In this document: in pieces, positions 1-6,556 of the stretch | Layout: every line of letters starts with the position of its first letter | How positions within the stretch are numbered: position 1 is the first letter of the stretch | NCBI GenBank assembly: GCA_947371645.1 | Contig: CANBQJ010000084.1 | Coordinates: forward strand, 1 to 14,432 | Length of the DNA: 14,432 bases | Reading direction: 5' to 3' | Origin: Burkholderiales bacterium | GTDB taxonomy: Bacteria; Pseudomonadota; Gammaproteobacteria; Burkholderiales; Burkholderiaceae | The notes under the pieces: generated by a model | What the model saw: the letters and a program-made list of their open reading frames with translations, nothing else | What the model was told of the DNA's origin: nothing | Database searches by the model: none | Program-made: the position numbers and the translations under genes

Positions 1-1381
1 TGAGGCGGTTGTCGCGCCAGAACTGCTCCACGGGGAAGTCGCGGGTGTAGCCATAGCCGCCCAGGATCTGGATGGCCAGGCTGTTGGCCTCTTGCGCCCA
101 TTCACTGGGCCAGCTCTTGGCGATGGGCGTGAGCAGCTCCAGCAGGAGCCTGGCCTTGCTGCGTTCGGCATCAGACCCGGTGTACTCGTCGTCCACCAGC
201 TGGGCGCACAGCAGGCCCAGCGCCAGGCCGCCTTCTGAGATGGCCTTTTGCATCATCAGCATGCGCTTCACATCGGTGTGGCCAATGATGGGCACCTGGG
301 GCGAGCTGTGGTCCTTGCCGCCTGCGCCCATGTGTCGGCCCTGTGGGCGCTGTTTGGCGTAGTCCAGCGAGGCTTCATAGCCGGCGTAACCCAGCATGGT
401 CGCGCCCACGCCCACACTGATGCGGGCCTCGTTCATCAGCGTGAACATGCACTTGAGGCCCTCGCCCTGCTTGCCGATCAGGTAGCCCACGGCGCCCGCC
501 TGCCCGTTGACCGGGAACTTGCCTTCGCCAAAGTTCAGCAAGGTGTTGACGGTGCCACGGTAGCCGCACTTGTGGTTCAACCCGGCCAGGGCCACGTCGT
601 TGCGCTGCGTGGTGATGCTGCCGTCGGCCTTCACCAGTTTGCGCGGCACGATGAACAGCGAGATGCCCTTCACGCCCGGGATGGCCTTGCCGTCGTCGCC
701 GGGGATCTTGGCCAGCACCAGGTGAACGATGTTGTCGCCCATCTCGTGCTCGCCGCCCGAGATCCACATCTTGTTGCCGCGCAGCCGGTATCGCTGGCCC
801 AGCGGGTCCTGCGGCCAGTCCACGCCCGTGCCATCGCCCTGCACATCGGGCACGGCCTTGGTCGAGATGTCGGACAAGCTGGAGCCGGCTTGAGGCTCGC
901 TCAGGCACATGGTGCCGAAGGTGCGGCCCTCGAAGCCGCCCTTGGCGAAGACTTCGATCTGCTTCGGTGTGCCGTGGGCCAGGATGGTGTTGGCGTTGCC
1001 CCGCGTGAGCATGGGGTAGGCCGCCAGGGACACGCTGGCCTTGTAGAAAAAGCTCATCGACGCGATCTCGACCACGGTGGGCAACTGCATGCCGCCGATG
1101 TCCGCATCCTTGCTGCCCGCCATCAGGCCGGAGGCATTGAAGGCTGCCATGGCCACAGGCGTCTCTTTGGGCAGGTGCACCGTCACGCCGTCGAACTCGG
1201 GCTCCTGCACGTCGGTCAGGCGGTTGATGGGCGCGAACTGCTCCTGTGCGATCTGCTCGCTGAGGTCCAGCACGGCGGTGAAGGTCTCGCGGCTGTGCTC
1301 GGTGTGGCGCTCGCGCTGGCACAGGGCCTCGGCGTTCAGCCAGTCGTACAGCAGGAAGTCAACGGTGGCGCGGTGGGTCAT
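1..1381 (-). CDS. acyl-CoA dehydrogenase, DmdC-like large subfamily (partial, C-terminus missing)
   Basis: This flavoenzyme would introduce the alpha-beta double bond into an acyl-CoA, the first oxidation of beta-oxidation, passing electrons to electron-transfer flavoprotein. The reading frame is open from the ATG at 1381 to the window edge, giving 460 codons; members of this subfamily are usually near 600 residues. Visible marks are the FAD/substrate-loop motif MCLSEPQAGSS at about residues 158-168, a WISGGEHEM stretch near 213-221, and GGYGYTRDFPVEQFWRDNRL at the broken end. In relatives that last motif is soon followed by the catalytic glutamate (EGTHGIQ-type), so the catalytic base probably lies just outside the window. 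The ribosome site is weak; the start was chosen because the N-terminus MTHRATVDFLLYDWL fits the family. The gene follows the hydratase/dehydrogenase by 94 bases, but a terminator fills most of that gap. Family assignment is firm; substrate (fatty, methylthio or aryl acyl-CoA) is unknown. Confidence 0.93.
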   Translation of the reverse strand, partial: MTHRATVDFLLYDWLNAEALCQRERHTEHSRETFTAVLDLSEQIAQEQFAPINRLTDVQEPEFDGVTVHLPKETPVAMAAFNASGLMAGSKDADIGGMQLPTVVEIASMSFFYKASVSLAAYPMLTRGNANTILAHGTPKQIEVFAKGGFEGRTFGTMCLSEPQAGSSLSDISTKAVPDVQGDGTGVDWPQDPLGQRYRLRGNKMWISGGEHEMGDNIVHLVLAKIPGDDGKAIPGVKGISLFIVPRKLVKADGSITTQRNDVALAGLNHKCGYRGTVNTLLNFGEGKFPVNGQAGAVGYLIGKQGEGLKCMFTLMNEARISVGVGATMLGYAGYEASLDYAKQRPQGRHMGAGGKDHSSPQVPIIGHTDVKRMLMMQKAISEGGLALGLLCAQLVDDEYTGSDAERSKARLLLELLTPIAKSWPSEWAQEANSLAIQILGGYGYTRDFPVEQFWRDNRL

Positions 1382-1404
1382 GGTCTGGCCTGGCAATGCT
1401 TCCG

Positions 1405-1442
1405 AAAAAAAGGCCTGCAGCCCAGGTGTGGCGCTGCAGACC
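1405..1442 (-). terminator. Rho-independent terminator after the hydratase/dehydrogenase gene
   Basis: Read on the minus strand, arm GGTCTGCAGC (1433-1442) pairs with GCTGCAGGCC (1412-1421), a 10-pair stem with one G-U wobble and an 11-base loop, followed at once by seven T (1405-1411). It begins 33 bases past the stop of the gene at 1476-3578 and ends only 23 bases before the acyl-CoA dehydrogenase start, so it may act as an attenuator for that gene as well as a terminator. Confidence 0.85.
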
Positions 1443-1475
1443 CGACGGGGTGGTGAATCAAGGCACCCGTTGTGA

Positions 1476-3578
1476 TCAAGCCTGGTTGGTGAAGCTCTTG
1501 CCTTCAGCCGCCAGCTGGGCCAGGTTGGGCGCCGGCGCCCAGAAACTGGCGTCGTCGCGCGGGTTCTGCGCGAACTGCTTCATCCTGGCCACGACCTTGT
1601 CCAGGCCCATCATGTCGGCGAACAGCATGGGGCCACCGCGGTACACCGGGAAGCCGTAGCCCGTCAGGTAGACCATGTCGATGTCGGAGGCCTTGCTGGC
1701 GATGCCTTCTTGCAGGATGTGGGCACCTTCGTTGACCAGGGCCAGCATCAGGCGGTCCACGATCTCGTCATCGGGGATGGCGCGCGGTGTGATCCCCAAA
1801 TCTGCCCGCACCTTGTCGATGGCGGCCTGCACTTCGCCAGAGGGCACGGGCTCGCGCTTGCCCACTTCGTAGTCGTACCAGCCCTTGCCGGCCTTCTGGC
1901 CCAGGCGGCCCAGCTCCACCACCGCGTCGGGCACGGGGCTGTACTGCACGCCGGGTTGTTCAATGCGGCGGCGCTTGCGGATGGCGTAGCCAATGTCGTT
2001 GCCGGCCAGGTCGCCCACGCGGAAGGGGCCCATGGCCCAGCCAAAGGCCTCGGCGGCCTTGTCCACCTGTTGCACCGTGGCGCCCTCTTCCAGCAGCAGG
2101 AAGCTCTGGCGCACGTACTGCTCGAACATGCGGTTGCCGATGAAGCCGTCGCACACACCGGAGACCACAGCCACCTTCTTGATCTTCTTGGCCACGGCCA
2201 TCACGGTGGCCATGACGTCTTTGGCGGTGTGCTTGCTGCGCACCACTTCCAGCAGGCGCATCACGTTGGCCGGGCTGAAGAAGTGCAGGCCCACCACATC
2301 GGCCGGGCGCTGGGTCACTTCAGCGATCTTGTCCACGTCCAGCGTGGAGGTGTTCGAGGCCAGGATGGCGCCGGGCTTCATCACGGCATCCAGCTTGGCA
2401 AACACCTGCGACTTCACGCCGAAGTCTTCGAACACGGCCTCGATGACCATGTCGGCCAGGGCGATGTCGTCGTAGCTCAGGGTGGTCGTGAGCAAGGCCA
2501 TGCGGGCCTCGTACTTGTCTTGCGACAGCTTGCCCTTGCTGACCTGCGCTTCGTAGTTCTTGCGGATGATGCCCAGGCCACGGTCGATGGCCTCCTGCTT
2601 CATCTCCAGCAGCTTGACCGGCACGCCGGCGTTCAGGAAGCACATCGCGATGCCACCGCCCATGGTGCCGGCGCCAATGATGGCCACGTTCTCGACCTTG
2701 CGCAACGGCGTGTCGGCCGGCACGTCAGGGATTTTGCTGGCCGAGCGTTCACCAAAGAAGGCATGGCGCAGGGCGCGGGCCTGGTCGCTGGTCACCAGCT
2801 TGGCAAACACGTCCTTCTCGAAGGCGATGCCGGCGTCCAGGTCCAGTTTGGTGGCGGCTTCGACGCAGTCCACGCAGCGCTGGGGCGCTTCCAGGTTCTT
2901 GCGGGACTTGGCGAGGTCAGCGCGGGCCTTGGTGAAGGCGTCTGCATCGGCAGGGGCGGCCACGCTCAGCTGCCGCACCGAGGGCAGCGGGAGCACGGCG
3001 GCCACATCCTTGGCAAAGGCGATGGCCGCAGTCAACAGGTCGCCATCCACCAGCTTGTCGAACAGCTTCTGGCCAGGGGCCTTGGCCAGCTTCTCAGCAG
3101 GCACGGAGGCGCCGGTGGTGATCATCTGCAAGGCGGCTTCCACACCCAGTGCGCGCGGCAGGCGCTGCGTGCCACCGGCACCCGGCACGATGCCGATGTT
3201 CACTTCAGGCAGCGCGATCTGCGTGCCCGGCGCCACCACGCGGTAGTTGCAGGCCAGGGCCAGCTCCAGCCCACCGCCCATGGCCACGCCATGGATGGCG
3301 GCCACCACGGGCTTGCTGCTTTGCTCCACGGCTTCCAGGGTCACGTGCAGGTCGGGCGTGGCGTAGGCCTTGGGCGAGCCGAACTCCTTGATGTCTGCGC
3401 CACCGCAGAACACCTTGCCCGAGCCGATGATGACCACGGCTTGCACGGCGGCATCAAGCTGGGCCTTGGCGATGCCGTCCACGATGCCGGCGCGGGTGCT
3501 CTGCCCCAGGCCGTTGACGGGCGGGTTTTCAAGGGTGATGACGGCCACGCCGTCGGTGACTTGGTAGGAGGTGCTCAT
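1476..3578 (-). CDS. bifunctional enoyl-CoA hydratase / 3-hydroxyacyl-CoA dehydrogenase (FadB/FadJ-like)
   Basis: This 700-residue enzyme would hydrate trans-2-enoyl-CoA and then oxidise the 3-hydroxyacyl-CoA with NAD, the second and third steps of beta-oxidation. The N-terminal crotonase domain (about 1-190) shows the oxyanion-hole segments GGADIKEF (59-66) and GVAMGGGLELA (97-107), with candidate catalytic Glu105 and Glu125. A Rossmann fold follows with GAGTMGGGIA (302-311). The dehydrogenase catalytic pair is His432 in GLHFFSPANVM and Glu444 in LLEVVRS, with SNTS (409-412) and GFIGNR (478-483) also present; two C-terminal helical domains complete the usual architecture. An upstream in-frame ATG at 3638 would add 20 residues, but homologous proteins begin near MSTSYQV, so 3578 is preferred; the ribosome site is weak for both. 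No thiolase gene is adjacent, unlike classical fadBA. It has its own predicted promoter at 3685-3713. Confidence 0.95.
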   Translation of the reverse strand: MSTSYQVTDGVAVITLENPPVNGLGQSTRAGIVDGIAKAQLDAAVQAVVIIGSGKVFCGGADIKEFGSPKAYATPDLHVTLEAVEQSSKPVVAAIHGVAMGGGLELALACNYRVVAPGTQIALPEVNIGIVPGAGGTQRLPRALGVEAALQMITTGASVPAEKLAKAPGQKLFDKLVDGDLLTAAIAFAKDVAAVLPLPSVRQLSVAAPADADAFTKARADLAKSRKNLEAPQRCVDCVEAATKLDLDAGIAFEKDVFAKLVTSDQARALRHAFFGERSASKIPDVPADTPLRKVENVAIIGAGTMGGGIAMCFLNAGVPVKLLEMKQEAIDRGLGIIRKNYEAQVSKGKLSQDKYEARMALLTTTLSYDDIALADMVIEAVFEDFGVKSQVFAKLDAVMKPGAILASNTSTLDVDKIAEVTQRPADVVGLHFFSPANVMRLLEVVRSKHTAKDVMATVMAVAKKIKKVAVVSGVCDGFIGNRMFEQYVRQSFLLLEEGATVQQVDKAAEAFGWAMGPFRVGDLAGNDIGYAIRKRRRIEQPGVQYSPVPDAVVELGRLGQKAGKGWYDYEVGKREPVPSGEVQAAIDKVRADLGITPRAIPDDEIVDRLMLALVNEGAHILQEGIASKASDIDMVYLTGYGFPVYRGGPMLFADMMGLDKVVARMKQFAQNPRDDASFWAPAPNLAQLAAEGKSFTNQA

Positions 3579-3674
3579 GGCGGTCTCTGGGGTGCGGACG
3601 ACAAAATTCAGAGCCAGTGGCCCGGTCGATCGCATCATGCCCCGACCGCGCGCCCCTCAGGCCCCGCAGATTCT

Positions 3675-3699
3675 GACAAGAATCATTGTATGAATTGTC
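3675..3699 (-). promoter_or_regulatory. possible operator, nested inverted repeat over the hydratase/dehydrogenase promoter
   Basis: Outer arms GACAA and TTGTC enclose inner arms TCAT and ATGA around the -10 hexamer. The repeat is slightly asymmetric because the two spacers between inner and outer arms are 1 and 3 bases. Its position, about -21 to +4 relative to the predicted start, suits a repressor. The binding protein is unknown, and chance is possible for such short arms. Confidence 0.35.
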
Positions 3700-3713
3700 G
3701 CCTATTGTGTCAT
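3685..3713 (-). promoter_or_regulatory. sigma-70-type promoter of the hydratase/dehydrogenase gene
   Basis: On the minus strand the -35 box ATGACA (3708-3713; five of six matches to consensus) is separated by 17 bases from the -10 box TACAAT (3685-3690; five of six). Transcription would start near 3678, about 100 bases before the preferred start codon. The match and spacing are the best in the window, and the AT content is clearly higher than the surroundings. Confidence 0.7.
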
Positions 3714-3772
3714 CGGGGCGCTTGCCGATGCATGCCGCCTGGGGAAAACACCTGAACCTGGCGAAAGGCGGC

Positions 3773-4951
3773 TCAAGGCTCCCAGCCCGTGACAGACGTG
3801 CGTGCCGTCAAGGTCGACCAGGCCTGACGCGCCTCGCCCGTGGCCTTGCGCAGGCCCAACGAACACAGGAAATCCTTGAAACCCGGCACGCCTGCGGCTT
3901 CGTACTGCACGCCGAAGTCGTCGCACATCTGCGGGGTGAAGTCGTGCAGCAAGAAGAAATTCAGCAGGGGGATGCGGTCTCGGTGGGCGTGCCAGGCGTC
4001 CAGCATGGCCCCCACGAAACGGGCCTGCAGCGCCTCCGAGCTGCCAATGGTGGCGGCAGCCGGGTAGCCCGCCTCCTGAAAGACGATGGCTTGCGTGCCG
4101 GCCATGGTCAGCAGCTGCTGGACGTCGCTCGCCACCACAGCCGGGTCCCTCACGCCCACACCCGTGGCGCTGAGGCTCAAGGGGTAGTAGGTCACCATCC
4201 ACACGTCGCCCAGCCTGGCCAGGTGCGCAGCCTGGATTGGCGACGCGCCCAGCAGGCCGTCGGCCGTGAGCGTCGTCCCCACCAGGATGCCCGCGTCCAG
4301 CTGGTGCACATGGGCGATGACGCGGGTCAGGAAGCGCTCGAAACGGGCCCAGTCGTCCGGGTGCGCGCGCAGGTAGGCATCCACCTCGTTGCCAATCGAC
4401 AGGTAGCGGATGCGGCCCTTGCGCGTGCCCAGCAAGGTGTCCAGCAAGGCATTGAAGCGCTGCACCATGCGCTCACTGTCCAGCGGCTCGGTGGCCAGGT
4501 CGGCGGGCAAGGCCAGGCGATTGGTGTTGATGAGCTGGATGCCCAGGTACTGCCGCATGCCAAAGTCTCTGGACAAGCCCAGGGCACCGTCCAAGTCGGC
4601 CCATTTGCTCGCCATGCTCGTGGCATCGCCACCTGGCCCGGGCTCCAGGTCGGCCCAGGTCCAGGTGCTCATCTGGCCGCGTGCGCCCGCCTGGTAGGCC
4701 AGGAGGAAGGCCTGTTGGGCCCGCTGGGCGAAGTCTTGTGCCGACGTGGGATAGGGCGACAGGTAGGCCGAGGCCGAAATGGCCATCACCGGCGCATCGG
4801 CTGCCACGGGGTCGGAAGCCGCCGACGCGGGTGACGGCGCCACGGATGGCGAGGGAGACTGACCGCCGCCGCCGCCGCAGGCACTCAAGGTCACGGCCAG
4901 CGACAGGCCGAGCCAACGCACCCAACTGACCCACACCATGAACTGGCGCAT
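3773..4951 (-). CDS. secreted lipoprotein resembling clan GH-A (TIM-barrel) glycoside hydrolases
   Basis: The N-terminus is a short basic and hydrophobic signal peptide ending in lipobox LSAC, so Cys25 should be lipidated, followed by a Gly/Ser/Pro/Ala-rich linker (about 26-56). The remaining roughly 335 residues look like an alpha/beta-barrel: WTWADLEP near 97-104, SIGNEVDAYL with Glu189 as candidate acid/base after beta-4, WMVTYYPLS near 251-259, and VFQEAGYPA with Glu293 as candidate nucleophile. The Asn-Glu pair followed later by a strand-end Glu is the clan GH-A pattern; it resembles GH5 or GH53 only distantly, so substrate and activity are unassigned. The ATG at 4951 was chosen over the GTG at 4957 because GGAGG (4957-4961) is correctly placed 5 bases upstream. 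It starts 42 bases after livF with no terminator between, so it may be cotranscribed with the transporter operon, although a sugar-acting enzyme is unexpected there. Confidence 0.8.
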   Translation of the reverse strand: MRQFMVWVSWVRWLGLSLAVTLSACGGGGGQSPSPSVAPSPASAASDPVAADAPVMAISASAYLSPYPTSAQDFAQRAQQAFLLAYQAGARGQMSTWTWADLEPGPGGDATSMASKWADLDGALGLSRDFGMRQYLGIQLINTNRLALPADLATEPLDSERMVQRFNALLDTLLGTRKGRIRYLSIGNEVDAYLRAHPDDWARFERFLTRVIAHVHQLDAGILVGTTLTADGLLGASPIQAAHLARLGDVWMVTYYPLSLSATGVGVRDPAVVASDVQQLLTMAGTQAIVFQEAGYPAAATIGSSEALQARFVGAMLDAWHAHRDRIPLLNFFLLHDFTPQMCDDFGVQYEAAGVPGFKDFLCSLGLRKATGEARQAWSTLTARTSVTGWEP

Positions 4952-4956
4952 CGCCA

Positions 4957-4961
4957 CCTCC
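4957..4961 (-). promoter_or_regulatory. ribosome binding site that fixes the lipoprotein start
   Basis: GGAGG on the minus strand lies 5 bases before the ATG at 4951. It would overlap the alternative GTG start at 4957, which is therefore disfavoured. Confidence 0.75.
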
Positions 4962-4993
4962 CCAGGGCATGTTCTCCAGGGGCAAATGATGGC

Positions 4994-5689
4994 TCAAACC
5001 TCCAGCCACTCCTTGCGCACGTACTGATCGTTACGCAATTCATCCGGCGTGCCATGGAAGACCATTTCGCCATGGCCCATCACGTAGCAGCGCTGGGAGA
5101 TGTCCAGCGCGATGGTGAGCTTTTGCTCCACCAGCAGCACGGCCAGGCCCTTGTTGCGCAAGGCCTTGAGGTACTCGCCGACCAGCTCGACAATCTTGGG
5201 CGCCAGGCCCTCGGTGGGCTCGTCGATCATGATGAGGTCCGGGTCGCCCATGAGCGTGCGGCACAGCGTGAGCATCTGCTGCTCGCCGCCCGACATCACG
5301 CCGGCCTCGGTGTGCTGGCGCTCTTTCAGGCGAGGGAACATGTCGTACATGTCGTCCAGCTTCCAGCGACCCGGCTTGCGACCGCCCTTCATGCCCAGCA
5401 TCAGGTTCTGTTCCACCGTCAGCTTGGGGAACACATCGCGGCTCTCGGGCACATAGCCCAAGCCTGCACGGGCGATGTCGTACGTCTTCTGCCCCAGCAA
5501 CTCCTTGCCCTGCCACTGCACCGTGCCCGTGCCCTCCACCAGCCCCATGATGGCCTTGATGGTGGTCGAGCGCCCAGAGCCGTTGCGGCCCAGCAGGCTC
5601 ACGATCTCGCCCGGGTGCACCTCCAGGTCCACCCCATGCAGGATGTGGCTCTTGCCGTAGTAGGCATGCAGCTTGTCAACGCGCAACAT
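4994..5689 (-). CDS. livF: Liv-type ABC transporter ATPase LivF, with Arg in place of the Walker A Lys
   Basis: This 231-residue cytoplasmic ATPase pairs with LivG to drive a HAAT-family importer. It shows Walker A at 34-42 (GRNGSGRST), the LivF-typical segment YVPESRDVFPKLTVEQNL (79-96), signature SGGEQ (133-137), Walker B LIMIDE (152-157, catalytic Glu157) and a switch position VEQ with Gln189, where most ABC proteins have His; Gln there is usual for LivF. The odd feature is Arg40 in place of the Walker A lysine. The codon is CGC (5570-5572), at least two base changes from a Lys codon, so a sequencing error is unlikely. The start at 5689 has an AGGCAGG-like ribosome site and sits 15 bases after the livG stop. 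Length is normal. Subunit identity is firm; substrate is not. Confidence 0.95.
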   Translation of the reverse strand: MLRVDKLHAYYGKSHILHGVDLEVHPGEIVSLLGRNGSGRSTTIKAIMGLVEGTGTVQWQGKELLGQKTYDIARAGLGYVPESRDVFPKLTVEQNLMLGMKGGRKPGRWKLDDMYDMFPRLKERQHTEAGVMSGGEQQMLTLCRTLMGDPDLIMIDEPTEGLAPKIVELVGEYLKALRNKGLAVLLVEQKLTIALDISQRCYVMGHGEMVFHGTPDELRNDQYVRKEWLEV

Positions 5690-5704
5690 CGTGGGCCTGC
5701 CTCT

Positions 5705-6556
5705 TCATTCAACGGCTGCAGCCACACCGGCCGCGTTGCTCACCGTGCTCACCTGGGCCTCAGCCGCCTGGTTCTGCGCCAGCACCGAGCCCAGGTAGGC
5801 CTCCTTGACGCGTTCGTTGGCGCGCACCTGCTCCGGCGTGTCGAAGGCGATGACCTCGCCATAGACCAGCACCGCGATGCGGTCGGCCAGCCCGAAGACC
5901 ACGCCCATGTCGTGCTCCACCGTCAGCAGGGTCTTGCCCTCGGTGACGTCGCGGATCATCTTCACGAAGTTGGCCGTCTCGGACTTGCTCATGCCCGCAG
6001 TGGGCTCGTCCAGCAAGATCACCTTGCTGCCACCCGCGATGGTCACGCCCACCTCCAGCGCGCGCTGCTCTGCGTAAGTGAGTTGGGAGACATGCACATC
6101 GCGCTTGCGGCGCAGGTGGATCAAATCCAGCACTTCCTCCGTACGGGCATTGACTTCACGCAGGTTGGAAAGGAAGCGCCAGAACACATAACGCTGCCCC
6201 ATGGACCACAGCACCGCACAGCGGATGTTCTCGAACACCGACAGGCGCGGGAACAGGTTGGACACCTGGAAGCTGCGCGCCAGGCCCAGGCGGTTGACCT
6301 CGAACGGCGCCTTGCCCTGGATGGGCTGCCCGAACAGGCGGATCTCGCCACTGGTGGGCGACATGCGCCCGCTGATGAGGTTGAACAGCGTGGACTTGCC
6401 CGCGCCATTGGGCCCGATGAGGGCCACACGCTCACCCGCCTTCACGGCCAACTCAGCCCCGCGGATGATCTCTGTCTTGCCAAATGATTTGCGCACACCG
6501 CGCAACTCCAGCGCCAGCTCGGTCGTCGTCGTCGTCGTGGTCGTGCTCGTGTTCAT
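5705..6556 (-). CDS. livG: Liv-type ABC transporter ATPase LivG with polythreonine N-terminus
   Basis: This 283-residue ATPase is the partner of LivF. Motifs: Walker A GPNGAGKST (48-56, Lys54), Q-loop Gln97 in ARSFQ, Walker B VILLDE (179-184, catalytic Glu184), switch His215 in TVEHD, and the LivG-specific long insert between the Q-loop and the signature. The signature reads LTYAEQ (159-164); relatives usually have a Gly where Ala162 stands. The start at 6556 overlaps the livM stop as ATGA, a translational-coupling arrangement; an upstream in-frame start at 6637 lies inside livM and would add 27 residues of unlike composition. Residues 5-12 are eight threonines encoded by a near-perfect trinucleotide repeat, a feature not needed for the ATPase fold. 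The C-terminal tail after about 258 is Ala/Val-rich and probably unstructured. Confidence 0.95.
   Translation of the reverse strand: MNTSTTTTTTTTELALELRGVRKSFGKTEIIRGAELAVKAGERVALIGPNGAGKSTLFNLISGRMSPTSGEIRLFGQPIQGKAPFEVNRLGLARSFQVSNLFPRLSVFENIRCAVLWSMGQRYVFWRFLSNLREVNARTEEVLDLIHLRRKRDVHVSQLTYAEQRALEVGVTIAGGSKVILLDEPTAGMSKSETANFVKMIRDVTEGKTLLTVEHDMGVVFGLADRIAVLVYGEVIAFDTPEQVRANERVKEAYLGSVLAQNQAAEAQVSTVSNAAGVAAAVE
6521..6544 (-). repeat. trinucleotide repeat (ACG/ACC) encoding eight Thr at the LivG N-terminus
   Basis: Eight consecutive threonine codons occur at LivG residues 5-12, of which five in a row are ACG (6524-6538). Slippage in units of three would change tract length without breaking the frame. 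Confidence 0.85.

Noticed and set aside
248..1456. A 402-codon plus-strand frame opposite the acyl-CoA dehydrogenase
   Set aside because: It is the codon-aligned complement of a clear acyl-CoA dehydrogenase; no recognisable protein motif.
1710..3755. A 681-codon open frame on the plus strand opposite the hydratase/dehydrogenase gene
   Set aside because: Its composition is His/Gly/Ala/Gln-rich low-complexity, it is exactly antisense to a gene with intact catalytic motifs, and such shadows are normal at this GC content.
4924..4933. The 10-mer ACTGACCCAC, shared with the left half of the tetR operator
   Set aside because: It lies within the lipoprotein signal-peptide codons and lacks the matching right half GTCAGT, so it is probably coincidence.
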